Source: Ectobacillus sp. JY-23 (GTDB lineage Bacteria; Bacillota; Bacilli; Bacillales; Bacillaceae_G). Taken from it: DNA of 64,000 nucleotides. Below the pieces are notes generated by a model. That model saw only the letters and a list, made by a program, of their open reading frames with translations. It made no database searches and was not told the DNA's origin. Location: contig NZ_CP095462.1 in the NCBI RefSeq assembly GCF_023022965.1, positions 186,001 to 250,000 of the forward strand, given 5' to 3'. Positions 42,723-52,272 of this stretch are shown piece by piece. Both the position numbers and the translations under genes were made by a program. The first letter of the stretch is position 1; each line of letters begins with the position of its first letter.

Positions 42723-43889
42723 ATGAAGGATTTAAAGCCATTTTTACAAAATGCCTGGGAAAAAGCAGGATTTCAAGCATTTACTGATGTTCAAACACAA
42801 AGTTTGCCTCTTGTACTTGAGGGAAAGGATGTAATTGCCGAATCGCCAACAGGAACGGGAAAAACACTTGCGTATTTGTTGCCATTGCTACAAAAAACGG
42901 ATGAAGCCATTGCAAATCCACAAATTGTGATTGTATCGCCAACACGTGAGCTAGTGATGCAAATTCATAGCGAAGTACAAAAGTTTACAGAAGGAAGCGT
43001 TTTGTCTGGTGCATCTTTGGTTGGAGGTGCGGATATTAAGCGACAAGTGGAGCGCTTAAAAAAACATCCGCAAATAATTGTTGGCTCACCCGGACGTATT
43101 TTAGAATTGATTCGTATGAAAAAGCTAAAAATGCATGAAGTGAAAACGATTGTATTTGATGAATTTGATCAAATGATCAAACAAAATATGAAAGGGTTGC
43201 TAGAAGATATAGTAAAAACAACAATGCGAGATCGCCAATTGTTGTTTTATTCAGCGACGATGCCAAAAATTGCAGAAGATGCAGCCCGAGAGATGGCGAA
43301 TGAACCTACGATCATTCGCATTAAGCGGAGCGAAGAAACGAGTCGTGTGAAGCATTTGTACGTAGTTGGCGAACTACGTGAGAAACTGGATAACATTCGC
43401 AAAATCGTGAATATGGATAATGTAAAGGCTGTTGCATTTATGAATGATCCGTTTCGACTTGACGATATGGCATCCAAGCTGCAGTTTCGAAAAGTGGCAG
43501 CAGGCGTTATTCACTCTGACGCAAAAAAACAAGAACGTGCAGCAACACTTAGAGCTTTTCGTCAAGGGAAAATTCAAGTTGTGTTAGCCACAGATGTAGC
43601 AGCAAGAGGTCTTGACATTGAAGGTCTAACACATGTACTTCATCTAGACCTACCGGAGACAGTTGACCAATATATTCACCGCTCTGGTCGAACAGGCAGA
43701 ATGGGCAACGAAGGAACAGTAATATCGCTCGTTACACCAAACGAAGAAAAAAAGCTATTGCAATTTGCGAAAAAGCTCGGTATTCAATTTGAGAAGTTAG
43801 AAATCTATAAGGGTGGTTTTATTGAGAAAAAGCCAGCACCAGCTAAGAAAAAGCGACCTGCGTTTACAGCGCGCAAAAAGCCTAGGTAA
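42723..43889 (+). CDS. yfmL: DEAD-box RNA helicase (YfmL-like)
   Basis: The protein has 388 residues. Q motif region GFQAFTDVQTQSLPLVLEG, Walker A SPTGTGKT (41-48), PTREL, GSPGR, motif II as DEFD (146-149) instead of DEAD, SAT, and HRSGRTGRMG. A basic tail with PAPAKKKRPAFTARKKPR could bind RNA. Length and tail fit B. subtilis YfmL, linked to ribosome assembly and cold growth. AAGGAGAT precedes the ATG. Confidence 0.8.
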   Translation: MKDLKPFLQNAWEKAGFQAFTDVQTQSLPLVLEGKDVIAESPTGTGKTLAYLLPLLQKTDEAIANPQIVIVSPTRELVMQIHSEVQKFTEGSVLSGASLVGGADIKRQVERLKKHPQIIVGSPGRILELIRMKKLKMHEVKTIVFDEFDQMIKQNMKGLLEDIVKTTMRDRQLLFYSATMPKIAEDAAREMANEPTIIRIKRSEETSRVKHLYVVGELREKLDNIRKIVNMDNVKAVAFMNDPFRLDDMASKLQFRKVAAGVIHSDAKKQERAATLRAFRQGKIQVVLATDVAARGLDIEGLTHVLHLDLPETVDQYIHRSGRTGRMGNEGTVISLVTPNEEKKLLQFAKKLGIQFEKLEIYKGGFIEKKPAPAKKKRPAFTARKKPR

Positions 43890-43906
43890 ATTCCTAGGCT
43901 TTTTCT
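43875..43906. terminator. Bidirectional terminator (helicase / MBL hydrolase)
   Basis: AAAAAGCCTAGG / CCTAGGCTTTTT, loop TAAATT; it overlaps the last helicase codons. Confidence 0.85.
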
Positions 43907-44859
43907 GTTGCTTCCGCAGTTAGAAGATAATGCACAATACCCATTGCACAAACATCTATATCCAATTGTAAAATTTCATATACAGCATGAGAAGCAGGCA
44001 CACCTTGCGCAGTTAGATAGGCTCGGATATCTGCAAGTAATTTGGCGGATATTTTATTTGCTGCCCGCTCTGGATTTTGTTCGTTTTGAAGCACGTCTTT
44101 TCCTGTTTCTACAAAGTGAGGTAGCCATGTTTCAATTTGACGACATACCCCACGAACGTGAGAAGATACACCAAAATGACTGAAATAGATATGATGCACA
44201 CCAAGCTCATGAATGCGATGCAGTGATTGTAACATGGTTTCCGGATTGAATTGAGTAGGAGAGGTAGAAGGTAAATAGAACTCGACACCACAATCCATCA
44301 ATTCTCCGTAATAAATACCGATTGTGTCACCGGTAAAAATACCGTTCGTTAAAGAGTCGTGAATGCTGATATGATGATTGGCGTGTCCTGGTGTATCATA
44401 AAACGTGAGAAGTCGCTTCGGTGAAATACGCAAAGTAGCATGATCTTCCATGGTTATTATACGATCAGAAGGAACTGGCAGAATTGGTGAGAACAATGTG
44501 TCAAATTGGTCTCCATACACTGCTTTAGCGCCCGCAATCAACTTTGTCGGATCAATAAGATGTCTCGCGCCCCGAGGGTGAACAAGTAGCTTTGCATTTG
44601 GACAGCGCTCCATCATCAGTCCCGCGGCTCCGGCGTGGTCTAAGTGTACATGTGTTACAATTATGTAAGCGATATCATTTTTATTTATACCAAGTGCATG
44701 TAATCCTTGCTCAATATTTGGAACAGATGGGCTTGCGCATGTTTCAATCAATGTAACATACTCACCAAGTAACACATATGTGCCTGTACGACCTGGTCGG
44801 TTTAAATCGTAATCATCAATTAAGTACAGTTGTTCACCAACTTGTTTCGGTATTGTCAT
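43894..44859 (-). CDS. MBL-fold metallohydrolase
   Basis: The protein has 321 residues. Metal motifs: VTHVHLDHAGAAG, a later GHANHHISIHD, and FTGDTIGIYYGE, completing a binuclear site. The C-terminal 100 residues are helical (winged-helix-like HAVYEILQLDIDVCAMGIVH), as in a common Bacillus MBL subgroup of unknown substrate. GAGGATACAC precedes the ATG. Monocistronic. Confidence 0.8.
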   Translation of the reverse strand: MTIPKQVGEQLYLIDDYDLNRPGRTGTYVLLGEYVTLIETCASPSVPNIEQGLHALGINKNDIAYIIVTHVHLDHAGAAGLMMERCPNAKLLVHPRGARHLIDPTKLIAGAKAVYGDQFDTLFSPILPVPSDRIITMEDHATLRISPKRLLTFYDTPGHANHHISIHDSLTNGIFTGDTIGIYYGELMDCGVEFYLPSTSPTQFNPETMLQSLHRIHELGVHHIYFSHFGVSSHVRGVCRQIETWLPHFVETGKDVLQNEQNPERAANKISAKLLADIRAYLTAQGVPASHAVYEILQLDIDVCAMGIVHYLLTAEATEKA

Positions 44860-45019
44860 GTGTATCCTCTCCCTTCAACATTCACAAAAAAATCAGAAGA
44901 AAACAGGGTTTTCCTCGGATCTAGTAATATATATTTACAGTATAAGGCAAAATAAAGAGAAAGTCTATTTTAGTTAGAATATTCAAACTATTTAGAGTTC
45001 ATTTTTTTAGACATTGTAT

Positions 45020-45047
45020 TTGAAAACATTTATCATACAGATATAAA
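45020..45047 (+). promoter_or_regulatory. Sigma-A promoter of the glutathione peroxidase gene
   Basis: TTGAAA, 16-base spacer, TATAAA; the ribosome site AAAGGAGG follows within ten bases, so the leader is very short. Confidence 0.55.
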
Positions 45048-45066
45048 GTAAAAGGAGGTACTACAT

Positions 45067-45543
45067 ATGTCTGTATATCAATTTGAAGTTAAAACGATTA
45101 CCGGAGAAACAAAAACATTGCAGGATTATGCTGGAAAAGTGCTGTTAATTGTAAACGTGGCTAGTAAATGCGGATTTACACCACAATATAAAGGGCTGCA
45201 AGCTCTGTATGAGCAATACAAGGAACAAGGATTTGAAGTGCTTGGATTCCCATGTAATCAATTTATGGCCCAAGAGCCAGGGGATGAAGCGGAAATTGCC
45301 AGCTTTTGTGAGTTGAATTACGGTGTTACATTCCCGATGTTTGCCAAAGTAGATGTAAACGGAGACAATGCACATCCATTGTTTAAGTATTTATGCGAGC
45401 AAGCGCCTGGTATGTTGGGACTAAAGGCAGTGAAATGGAATTTTACCAAGTTTCTCGTAGACAAAGATGGGAATGTGATTGAGCGTTTTGCGCCGCAAAC
45501 GGCACCGGAAGATTTAAAGTCAGCAATCGAAAAGCACTTGTAA
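45067..45543 (+). CDS. bsaA: Glutathione peroxidase-family thiol peroxidase (BsaA)
   Basis: The protein has 158 residues. Peroxidatic Cys35 in NVASKCGFTPQYKGLQ, then LGFPCNQFMAQEPG (Gln and second Cys), and VKWNFTKFLVDKDG (Trp/Asn) complete the catalytic tetrad. Members in Bacillus use thioredoxin rather than glutathione. It detoxifies organic hydroperoxides. No PerR or OhrR box was recognised. Confidence 0.87.
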   Translation: MSVYQFEVKTITGETKTLQDYAGKVLLIVNVASKCGFTPQYKGLQALYEQYKEQGFEVLGFPCNQFMAQEPGDEAEIASFCELNYGVTFPMFAKVDVNGDNAHPLFKYLCEQAPGMLGLKAVKWNFTKFLVDKDGNVIERFAPQTAPEDLKSAIEKHL

Positions 45544-45593
45544 TAAAAGTGAAGCTCCATGCACAGAGAAATGTCAAAGAAGATTAAAGCCGA

Positions 45594-45625
45594 AAAGGGT
45601 GCCCTAGCTGGACACCCTTAGTTTT
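45594..45625 (+). terminator. Probable terminator of bsaA
   Basis: AAGGGTG(CC) / (GG)ACACCCTT stem with one mismatch, then AGTTTTGG; the T tract is weak. Confidence 0.45.
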
Positions 45626-45641
45626 GGTAGCATCGATATAT

Positions 45642-45890
45642 TCATCCGCGCTGTAGCAAAATATACCCGCTCACATCAGTGGATGGACCGGCGCATTCCA
45701 CAACAAAGCCGTTTGCGAGTAGGCAGTCGACTGCGCGCTGCGCTGAGCGGCCAGGGCGCAATCTGCGCGTGCAAGGAGAAGCACTGCCAACTACATTTGC
45801 TGTGACAATTGTAATGGGGGCGCTTGGATCCAATGGATTTCGTTCGAAGGTGATGAGCACGAGATCTGTGGGACGAGGGATAGAAACCAT
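45642..45890 (-). CDS. Hypothetical small protein (82 aa)
   Basis: The minus strand is chosen over the open frame on the plus strand because AAGGAGGAATATAA stands right before this ATG. The sequence MVSIPRPTDLVLITFERNPL, then TANVVGSASPCTRRLRPGRS and DCLLANGFVVECAGPST looks like a small alpha/beta protein. The gene is richer in GC than its neighbours, which can indicate transfer. I recognise no family. Confidence 0.6.
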   Translation of the reverse strand: MVSIPRPTDLVLITFERNPLDPSAPITIVTANVVGSASPCTRRLRPGRSAQRAVDCLLANGFVVECAGPSTDVSGYILLQRG

Positions 45891-46005
45891 TTATATTCCT
45901 CCTTCAAAGAGTAGCTATATGATATAAAATGCTTGTCTTTGAAAGCGGCTTGTTTCCTTGTCACGACTTTTGAAAAATGGGCATACAAAAAGAGAGCGCA
46001 CTCTT

Positions 46006-46376
46006 TTATGTGTGAAACAGTGAACTGTTTAAAGCGCTAATATAGCGCTGTGCAGACCGCTGTACGGCAAGGTGTGCATCGGTTTCTATGACTCTATGAA
46101 ATGCATTATATAAACGATCAAACCGCAAAGGCTTTACACGGTCTGCTATATGAGGTACTGTCTTGGCTGGAAGTGGAATCAGATTTGGATAGCTGTACAT
46201 AAAGCTGACCCAATTTCGATCAGCCATCACCTGAATAATATCACCTGTAAAAAGGGTACCTTTCCCTGCAGTCCAATGTAATACAGCCCCCCTTTAAAGT
46301 GTCCAGCCAAACGGTATATGGTCAACTCCTCAGACAAACGAAGACATTCTCCTTTGTACGGTTTGATACTTTTATT
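46006..46376 (-). pseudogene. MBL-fold hydrolase fragment, truncated and frameshifted
   Basis: Two frames join into one product: KPYKGECLRLSEELTIYRLA-GHFKGG, then AVLHWTAGKGTLFTGDIIQV-MADRNWVSFMYSYPNLIPLP and a 60-residue tail ending RSAQRYISALN. The frame changes in a run of six G (C's at 46287-46292 on +); seven would restore it. The N-terminal half with HxHxDH is absent, a stop lies upstream. A relic, though the single-base part could be a sequencing error. Confidence 0.7.
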
Positions 46377-46500
46377 CTATTTCATTTCTTACTTGCTAAA
46401 ATCCGCCACCAGTAGCAATTTTCCCCTCCAAAGTATGAGCTATAGAGAAAAGATGTGTATCTTAAGGCGTTATGGTACAATAAGAAACTGGGTGATAGAG

Positions 46501-47142
46501 ATGAATATATATATTGAGAAAACCATTGCTTTTGTAAAAGACATATTGGGCAAAGATGCGACAGGACATGATTGGTATCATATTGAACGTGTACATAAGC
46601 TAGCCCTCGTGCTGCATGAAAAAGAAGGGGGAAATCGTTTTGTAATAGAAATGGCCGCGCTTCTTCATGATGTGGCTGATGAGAAGCTTAATGAAAGCGA
46701 AGAGGCTGGTTTACAAAGGGTTGTGAACTGGCTGAATTGTTTAGAAGTACATAAGGAAGACCATTCTCATATCATAGCCATCATTGCAAACATGTCCTTT
46801 AAAGGCGGACATGGGGGCAAAGTGGATACAATAGAAGGCAAAATTGTACAGGATGCAGACCGCTTGGATGCAATTGGTGCTATCGGCATCGCACGGACGT
46901 TTGCGTACGGGGGAGCGAAGGGGCGTTTAATGTATGACCCAAATATACCGCCGCGTGAGAATATGACAAAGGAGCAGTATCGGAATGCCAACGAGCCGAC
47001 ACTAAATCATTTTTATGAAAAGCTCTTGAAGCTGAAAGCTTTAATGAATACAGAAACAGCCAAAAGAATGGCAGGAGAACGCCATGCCTATATGGAAGCC
47101 TTTATACAACAATTTATGAAAGAGTGGAATGCCAAAGCATGA
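46501..47142 (+). CDS. ypgQ: HD-domain phosphohydrolase (YpgQ-like)
   Basis: The protein has 213 residues from ATG 46501 (GGTGATAG before it). HD motifs: TGHDWYHIERVHKLAL, AALLHDVADEKL and QDADRLDAIGAIGIARTF, as in YpgQ/YedJ, a metal-dependent pyrophosphohydrolase acting on dNTPs. Its stop overlaps the ATG of yfmR (ATGA), so translation of the two is probably coupled. Confidence 0.8.
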   Translation: MNIYIEKTIAFVKDILGKDATGHDWYHIERVHKLALVLHEKEGGNRFVIEMAALLHDVADEKLNESEEAGLQRVVNWLNCLEVHKEDHSHIIAIIANMSFKGGHGGKVDTIEGKIVQDADRLDAIGAIGIARTFAYGGAKGRLMYDPNIPPRENMTKEQYRNANEPTLNHFYEKLLKLKALMNTETAKRMAGERHAYMEAFIQQFMKEWNAKA

Positions 47143-49028
47143 AGATGTTACAAGTAGAAAATCTAGCAAAATCATATGGAGAAAAGCCTTTATTCACAGA
47201 CTTAACTTTTAGCATTACAGAAGGGGAGCGTATTGGCGTAATTGGTGTCAATGGGACAGGAAAATCCACCATGCTAAAAATTATCGCCGGTGCTGAGCAA
47301 GCAGATGCTGGTGATATCAGCCATACACGAGGATATACAATTAGCTATCTGGCGCAGCAACCGGAATTTGATGAAAATTTGACGGTGCTTGAACAAGTGT
47401 TTTACGGAGATACACCGCTCATTCGCTTGCTACGTGAGTATGAAACAGTGTTACTGCAGCTTGAGAAGCAGCCTGAAAATGAGTCCGTTCAACAGAATTT
47501 ATTTACCCTACAGCAACGAATGGATGCGATGAACGCATGGGAAGCGAATGCGAATGCCAAGACTTTACTTACAAAGCTAGGTATTCATGACTTTACTGCC
47601 AAAGTTGGTGCGCTTTCAGGCGGTCAAAAGAAGCGCGTTGCGATGGCGCAGTGCTTTATTCAAACACCGGACTTGTTGATATTGGATGAGCCAACGAACC
47701 ATTTGGATCATGAGACAGTTGAGTGGCTGGAAGAATATTTATCACGCTATAACGGTTCTTTATTACTCGTAACGCATGACCGTTATTTCCTTGACCGTGT
47801 TACAAATCGTATCTTGGAGATTGATAATGGCAAGTTATACAGCTATGAAGGCAACTACGGTGCTTTTTTGGAAGCAAAGGCTGTTCGAGAAGAAAATGAA
47901 ATCGCGCAAGAAGAGAAGCGACAAAATTTATATCGCCGTGAGCTCGCTTGGATGCGCCGCGGTGCAAAAGCTCGTACGACCAAGCAAAAAGCGCGTATTC
48001 AGCGATTTGAAGAGCTAGAGAAAAAGGATGGGCCCGCATTGAAAGGGCAAGTGGATATTTCCATAGGCGGCAGTCGTCTTGGCAAAAAAGTATTGGAGCT
48101 AAAGGATGTTACCAAATCTTTCGGCGAAAAGATGGTGCTAAATCATTTTAGCTATATTGTTAAGCCAGGTGATCGAATCGGGATTATTGGTGCCAATGGA
48201 AGCGGAAAGTCTACGCTTTTAAATATGCTGACTGGACAATTAGAACCAGATCACGGTGAGATTGAAATAGGACAAACGGTGAAAATTGCTTATTATACAC
48301 AAGAAAATGAAGGTATGAATGTAAATCAGCGCATGATTGAGTATATCAAGGAAGGCGCGGAAGTGATTCATACATTAGATGGCAAAATTATCAGTGCTTC
48401 GCAAATGCTAGAGCGTTTTTTATTTCCGCCAAGCACGCATGGTACACCAATTGGAAAACTGTCTGGCGGTGAGCGCAGACGATTGTATTTGCTGCGCATT
48501 TTAATGGGCGAGCCGAATGTATTGCTTTTGGATGAGCCAACGAACGATTTGGATACACAAACCCTCACTGTATTGGAAGATTATCTGGAGGACTTTCCGG
48601 GTGTCGTTATTACTGTATCGCATGACCGTTACTTCTTAGATAAGACAGCAGAAGAGTTGTTTGTCTTTGAGGGAGAAGGCAATGTTCGCGTATTCTTTGG
48701 TAGCTACAGTGAATATTTGGAGGAGAAAAAGCAGGTAGAAGCGTTGAAGAAAGCGGACGCTGTTAAAGAGAGAAAAGTAGCGGAACAGCCGAAACAGAAA
48801 AAACGCAAACTATCGTACCAAGAGCAGCGTGAATGGGATGGTATTGAAGATAAAATTGCTACGCTGGAAGAGAAACTTGAGGAAATTGGTGCTGCACTTG
48901 AAAAGGTAGGAGCTGATTTTGAGCGCGCACAACAGCTTACAAATGAACAAGAGCAAGTAGAAGCGGAATTAGAGCAAGCTATGACGCGCTGGGAAGAGCT
49001 TTCAGAAATTGTGGAAGGTTTGAAGTAA
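47139..49028 (+). CDS. yfmR: ABC-F ribosome-associated ATPase YfmR
   Basis: The protein has 629 residues from ATG 47139 (ATGA overlap with ypgQ). Two ABC domains: Walker A GVNGTGKST and GANGSGKST, signatures LSGGQKKRVAMAQ and LSGGERRRLYLLR, Walker B LLILDEPTNHLD and VLLLDEPTNDLD. Between them is the linker of the ABC-F type and at the end a Lys/Glu coiled coil (about 535-629), as in YfmR/Uup. YfmR rescues ribosomes stalled at polyproline alongside EF-P in B. subtilis. Confidence 0.85.
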   Translation: MKMLQVENLAKSYGEKPLFTDLTFSITEGERIGVIGVNGTGKSTMLKIIAGAEQADAGDISHTRGYTISYLAQQPEFDENLTVLEQVFYGDTPLIRLLREYETVLLQLEKQPENESVQQNLFTLQQRMDAMNAWEANANAKTLLTKLGIHDFTAKVGALSGGQKKRVAMAQCFIQTPDLLILDEPTNHLDHETVEWLEEYLSRYNGSLLLVTHDRYFLDRVTNRILEIDNGKLYSYEGNYGAFLEAKAVREENEIAQEEKRQNLYRRELAWMRRGAKARTTKQKARIQRFEELEKKDGPALKGQVDISIGGSRLGKKVLELKDVTKSFGEKMVLNHFSYIVKPGDRIGIIGANGSGKSTLLNMLTGQLEPDHGEIEIGQTVKIAYYTQENEGMNVNQRMIEYIKEGAEVIHTLDGKIISASQMLERFLFPPSTHGTPIGKLSGGERRRLYLLRILMGEPNVLLLDEPTNDLDTQTLTVLEDYLEDFPGVVITVSHDRYFLDKTAEELFVFEGEGNVRVFFGSYSEYLEEKKQVEALKKADAVKERKVAEQPKQKKRKLSYQEQREWDGIEDKIATLEEKLEEIGAALEKVGADFERAQQLTNEQEQVEAELEQAMTRWEELSEIVEGLK

Positions 49029-49088
49029 ATCCTCATATATTGAAATGAGGACAAAAACTCTGTACACTTACTACAAAGGAGGCACGAT

Positions 49089-49820
49089 ATGAGGACAAAC
49101 AACCCGATGTTAAAAGAAGAAGCGTTTCGCAAAGCTCCTGCGAGCAGCGGGACGATGACGGTAGGCGGTACCGCTGGGAAAGCATTTATTATGTTAGCCC
49201 TGCTTCTTGGAACAGCTGTATACGCTTATATGCAGGTAGTACAAAATAAAATGAGTATGGGTGTTATGATTGGCGCGCTCTTAATCGCAATGATTTTAGC
49301 GTTTGCTACGGCGTTTGTCCCTAAAATTTCGCCTGTTACCGCACCGGTGTATGCGGCAGTAGAAGGAATTGTACTTGGGACGATTTCAGCTATGTATATG
49401 CAACGCTTTGGAGATCAGGTTGTATTATATGCGGTACTACTGACAATTTCAGTTATGTTTGCCATGCTGCTTTTGTATGCAACCCGTGTTATTAAGGTAA
49501 CAAACAAGTTTCGTATGGGTGTCCTTTCCGCTACGCTTGGCGTTTTGTTTATGTATTTAATTGTGGCCGTGATGCAATTATTTGGGGTATCGGTACCATT
49601 TTTGCATGATGGCGGAACCATTGCAATTATCGTAAGTGCTGTTGTTATTGTCATTGCAGCATTAAATCTTGTATTGGATTTTGATTTCATTGAAAACGGC
49701 GCGCGCTCCGGTGCACCAAAATATATGGAATGGTACGGCGCGTTAGGTCTGATGCTTACACTTGTATGGCTGTATCTTGAAATTTTGCGTCTTGTTTCGT
49801 ACTTTGTCAGAAATGACTAA
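49089..49820 (+). CDS. Bax inhibitor-1/YccA family membrane protein
   Basis: The protein has 243 residues, a polar N terminus (about 30) and seven helices. Family marks: AFIMLALLLGTAVYAYM, PVYAAVEGIVLGTISAMY, and NLVLDFDFIENGARSGAPKYMEWYGALG with the Asp pair of the pH-sensing latch split over it. Proteins of this group form proton-gated calcium leaks or bind FtsH. AAAGGAGG precedes the ATG. Confidence 0.8.
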   Translation: MRTNNPMLKEEAFRKAPASSGTMTVGGTAGKAFIMLALLLGTAVYAYMQVVQNKMSMGVMIGALLIAMILAFATAFVPKISPVTAPVYAAVEGIVLGTISAMYMQRFGDQVVLYAVLLTISVMFAMLLLYATRVIKVTNKFRMGVLSATLGVLFMYLIVAVMQLFGVSVPFLHDGGTIAIIVSAVVIVIAALNLVLDFDFIENGARSGAPKYMEWYGALGLMLTLVWLYLEILRLVSYFVRND

Positions 49821-49850
49821 AAAAGCGCCTCTCTAGAGAGGTGCTTTTTT
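49819..49850 (+). terminator. Terminator of the BI-1 gene
   Basis: AAAAAAGC-G-CCTCT / AGAGG-T-GCTTTTTT with loop CTAG. Confidence 0.82.
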
Positions 49851-49953
49851 ATATAGACTTCTGTTTGTGCATTGTAATATGTACAGCTCTTTTGCATAGA
49901 AAGTATTTATCATGCAAAAGAGCTAATTGCCCCTCTTCCAAACTAGCTGTAAA

Positions 49954-50457
49954 TTATCTGCGCGCAATAATCAGGGCAATTAAAACAAGGATAATTAACG
50001 TAAGCAGCGTTTTGCGATCTTGTCTATTATGAGAATGATTTACATGTTTCTTAGTAACAGTTATATTGGCTAGTCTAGAAACGTCTTTTGTTGTGACAGA
50101 AGTGTTATTGCGGTTTCGAATTGTATTCGTACTAACAATGTTTTGAGCGGGGGAATTATTTTGATGCCGGACAGGGATGATGGAATCCGGAAGTGTAAAT
50201 GTTCCGGTTTGATTTGTATTGTTATTGTGGCAATTATCAGAAAAATAATCAAAAAAGTCATCGGTAAAATCATCAAATGTATCGTCCGTAAAGTCAGAAA
50301 AGACATCATCCTCCTGCTGGTTGGGGGTGACGCCGCATAATTCAGGAAAATTGCGTTTAAAGTACTCACTAATACAATGTAAATCGTCACTTGTATATTG
50401 ATATCCTAATTTATTAGAAACGTACGGCATGTTGCGCCGTTTATGATTCGCAGCCAT
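49954..50457 (-). CDS. Hypothetical acidic-repeat protein with C-terminal membrane anchor
   Basis: The protein has 167 residues. N terminus LGYQYTSDDLHCISEYFKRN; an Asp/Phe tandem block (about 49-74) with VFSDFTDDTFDDFTDDFFDY; an Asn/Thr-rich linker; and a terminal hydrophobic helix TLLTLIILVLIALIIARR, typical of tail-anchored proteins. GGAGTGAAAAA precedes the ATG. I recognise no family. It may be a spore-surface or membrane-tethered scaffold, but this is a guess. Confidence 0.55.
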   Translation of the reverse strand: MAANHKRRNMPYVSNKLGYQYTSDDLHCISEYFKRNFPELCGVTPNQQEDDVFSDFTDDTFDDFTDDFFDYFSDNCHNNNTNQTGTFTLPDSIIPVRHQNNSPAQNIVSTNTIRNRNNTSVTTKDVSRLANITVTKKHVNHSHNRQDRKTLLTLIILVLIALIIARR

Positions 50458-50692
50458 TTTTTCACTCCTTCAAGCAATCTACTGCTAATATATACAAGTT
50501 CGGACAAAATGGTATGGACAACCCGCCCATATAACGACAAAATATATGCAATACACATATTCCTATTAGAAGAAAGTCTATTTTTTACCCTGCGACTTGC
50601 GAACAAGCTTATTTAAATACACGCTTTCAGGCGTTTTTCAAACTTCTATCTGTTATTTACAATGTAGAAAACAGGATAGGAGTGAGATAAAT

Positions 50693-51031
50693 ATGATGAA
50701 TCGTGTCGTGTTAATTGGTCGTCTTACGAAGGACCCGGAACTGCTGTATACAAAGCAAGGGATTGCATATATGAAGGTACGTATTGCAGTGTCTCGCGGG
50801 TATCGCAATAGCCAAGGAGAGCAAGAGACGGATTTTATTGATTGTAATGTATGGCGCAAGATGGCGGAGAATGTATCGTTGTATTGCAAAAAAGGTGCTT
50901 TAATCGGTATTAGCGGCCGCATTCGAACAAGTTCTTTTGAAAATGAGCAAGGGAAACGCATGTACCGAACGGAGATTACCGCAGAAAACGTATCATTTCT
51001 AGAGCGAAAAAAGATACAAACGTCTCGTTAG
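50693..51031 (+). CDS. ssbB: Short single-stranded DNA-binding protein (SsbB-like)
   Basis: The protein has 112 residues from ATG 50693 (AGGAGTGAG before it). It is an OB-fold only: MMNRVVLIGRLTKDPELLYT, KVRIAVSRGYRNSQGEQETD, FIDCNVWRKMAENV, GISGRIRTSSFENEQG. It lacks the disordered acidic tail of essential SsbA. The length matches B. subtilis SsbB (YwpH), made in competence. No clear ComK box was seen, so competence control is not shown. Confidence 0.8.
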   Translation: MMNRVVLIGRLTKDPELLYTKQGIAYMKVRIAVSRGYRNSQGEQETDFIDCNVWRKMAENVSLYCKKGALIGISGRIRTSSFENEQGKRMYRTEITAENVSFLERKKIQTSR

Positions 51032-51089
51032 CATGAAACCTTTGCATCGTGCTACACTAGAGGTAGGAAATCGCGAAGGAGAGAGTTAG

Positions 51090-52214
51090 ATGAGAATTAC
51101 AGCAATTGAACCGACCCCAAGTCCGAACACGATGAAGGTTATTCTAGATGAAGCATTACCGGCAGGGAAACGAAATAACTATACAAAAGACAACCAAGGT
51201 GAAGCGCCTGAAAAAATTCGTGCTATTTTGGCAGTTGAAGGTGTAAAAGGTGTATATCATGTTGCCGATTTTTTAGCGGTTGAGCGCAATGCGAGATATG
51301 ACTGGAAGCCCATTTTACAAAATGTCCGTGCTGTATTTGGCGAAGCAGAAGCGACAGATGTACAAGCTGCTAATGCTCATTACGGTGAAGTTAAGGTGTT
51401 TATTCAAATGTTTTACGGCATTCCAATGCAAGTTAAGCTAACAGACGGTGAAGCGGAAGAGCGTTTCGGTTTACCTCCATACTTTAAGGAAGCCATTATG
51501 AAGCTACAAATGACGGCACCGAACGTGGTGCAAGAGCGTAAATGGGCCGAGCAAGGTACACGCTATGGCGAACTTGCGGATATTGGGAAAGAAGTGGTTG
51601 ATGAAATTACAGCTGCTTATCCAGAAGAACGCGTGCAAACTTTGATGAACGATTTATTGAAGCAAGGCGGAGCGAAGGAGTTGGTTGTGAAAAAACGTGT
51701 ACCGTATCAGGTTACACTAGAAATGATGGAGGACAGCGATTGGAAAAATCGCTATGCGGCACTGGAGCAAATGGAGCCGACGGAGGCTGATTTGCCGGTG
51801 CTTGAAAAAGCATTAGGTGATGAAAAAGTGTCCATTCGTCGCTTGGCAACAGCGTATCTAGGCATGGTGAAAGGAAAGGTTGTTATGCCACTTTTATACC
51901 AGGCGCTCCAGGATAAAGCTGTTAGTGTACGAAGAACAGCGGGAGATTGTTTATCGGATATTGGTGATAAAGAAGCCATGCCAGCAATGATTGCGTCCCT
52001 GCAGGATACGAGTAAGCTTGTCCGCTGGCGTGCAGCGATGTTTTTATTTGAAGAAGGAGACGAAAGCGCATTGCCGGCATTAAAAGTAGCGCAGAATGAT
52101 CCTGAATTTGAAGTGGCGATGCAGGCACGCTTAGCAATCGAGCGTATTGAAGGCGGCGAAGAGGCGAAGGGTTCGGTATGGAAGCAAATGACCGAATCGC
52201 GAACGCAGGAATAA
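51090..52214 (+). CDS. Conserved virulence factor C-like protein (NifU-N and HEAT repeats)
   Basis: The protein has 374 residues. Residues about 1-90 are an Nfu N-terminal-like domain (ITAIEPTPSPNTMKVILDEA, VEGVKGVYHVADFLAVERNA). Residues about 205-360 contain HEAT repeats (NRYAALEQMEPTEADLPVLE, DEKVSIRRLATAYLGMVKGK). This architecture is that of the CvfC family of Firmicutes; its biochemical role is unclear. GAAGGAGAGAG precedes the ATG. Confidence 0.75.
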   Translation: MRITAIEPTPSPNTMKVILDEALPAGKRNNYTKDNQGEAPEKIRAILAVEGVKGVYHVADFLAVERNARYDWKPILQNVRAVFGEAEATDVQAANAHYGEVKVFIQMFYGIPMQVKLTDGEAEERFGLPPYFKEAIMKLQMTAPNVVQERKWAEQGTRYGELADIGKEVVDEITAAYPEERVQTLMNDLLKQGGAKELVVKKRVPYQVTLEMMEDSDWKNRYAALEQMEPTEADLPVLEKALGDEKVSIRRLATAYLGMVKGKVVMPLLYQALQDKAVSVRRTAGDCLSDIGDKEAMPAMIASLQDTSKLVRWRAAMFLFEEGDESALPALKVAQNDPEFEVAMQARLAIERIEGGEEAKGSVWKQMTESRTQE

Positions 52215-52272
52215 GATAGCTTAAGGGGAAACTATTATTGTATAGATGAGAGAGAAGAATGGGGGATATACC

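Noticed and set aside
45679-45927. Plus-strand 82-codon frame opposite the 45642 gene
   Set aside because: It has no ribosome site, while the minus-strand frame has AAGGAGG before its ATG.
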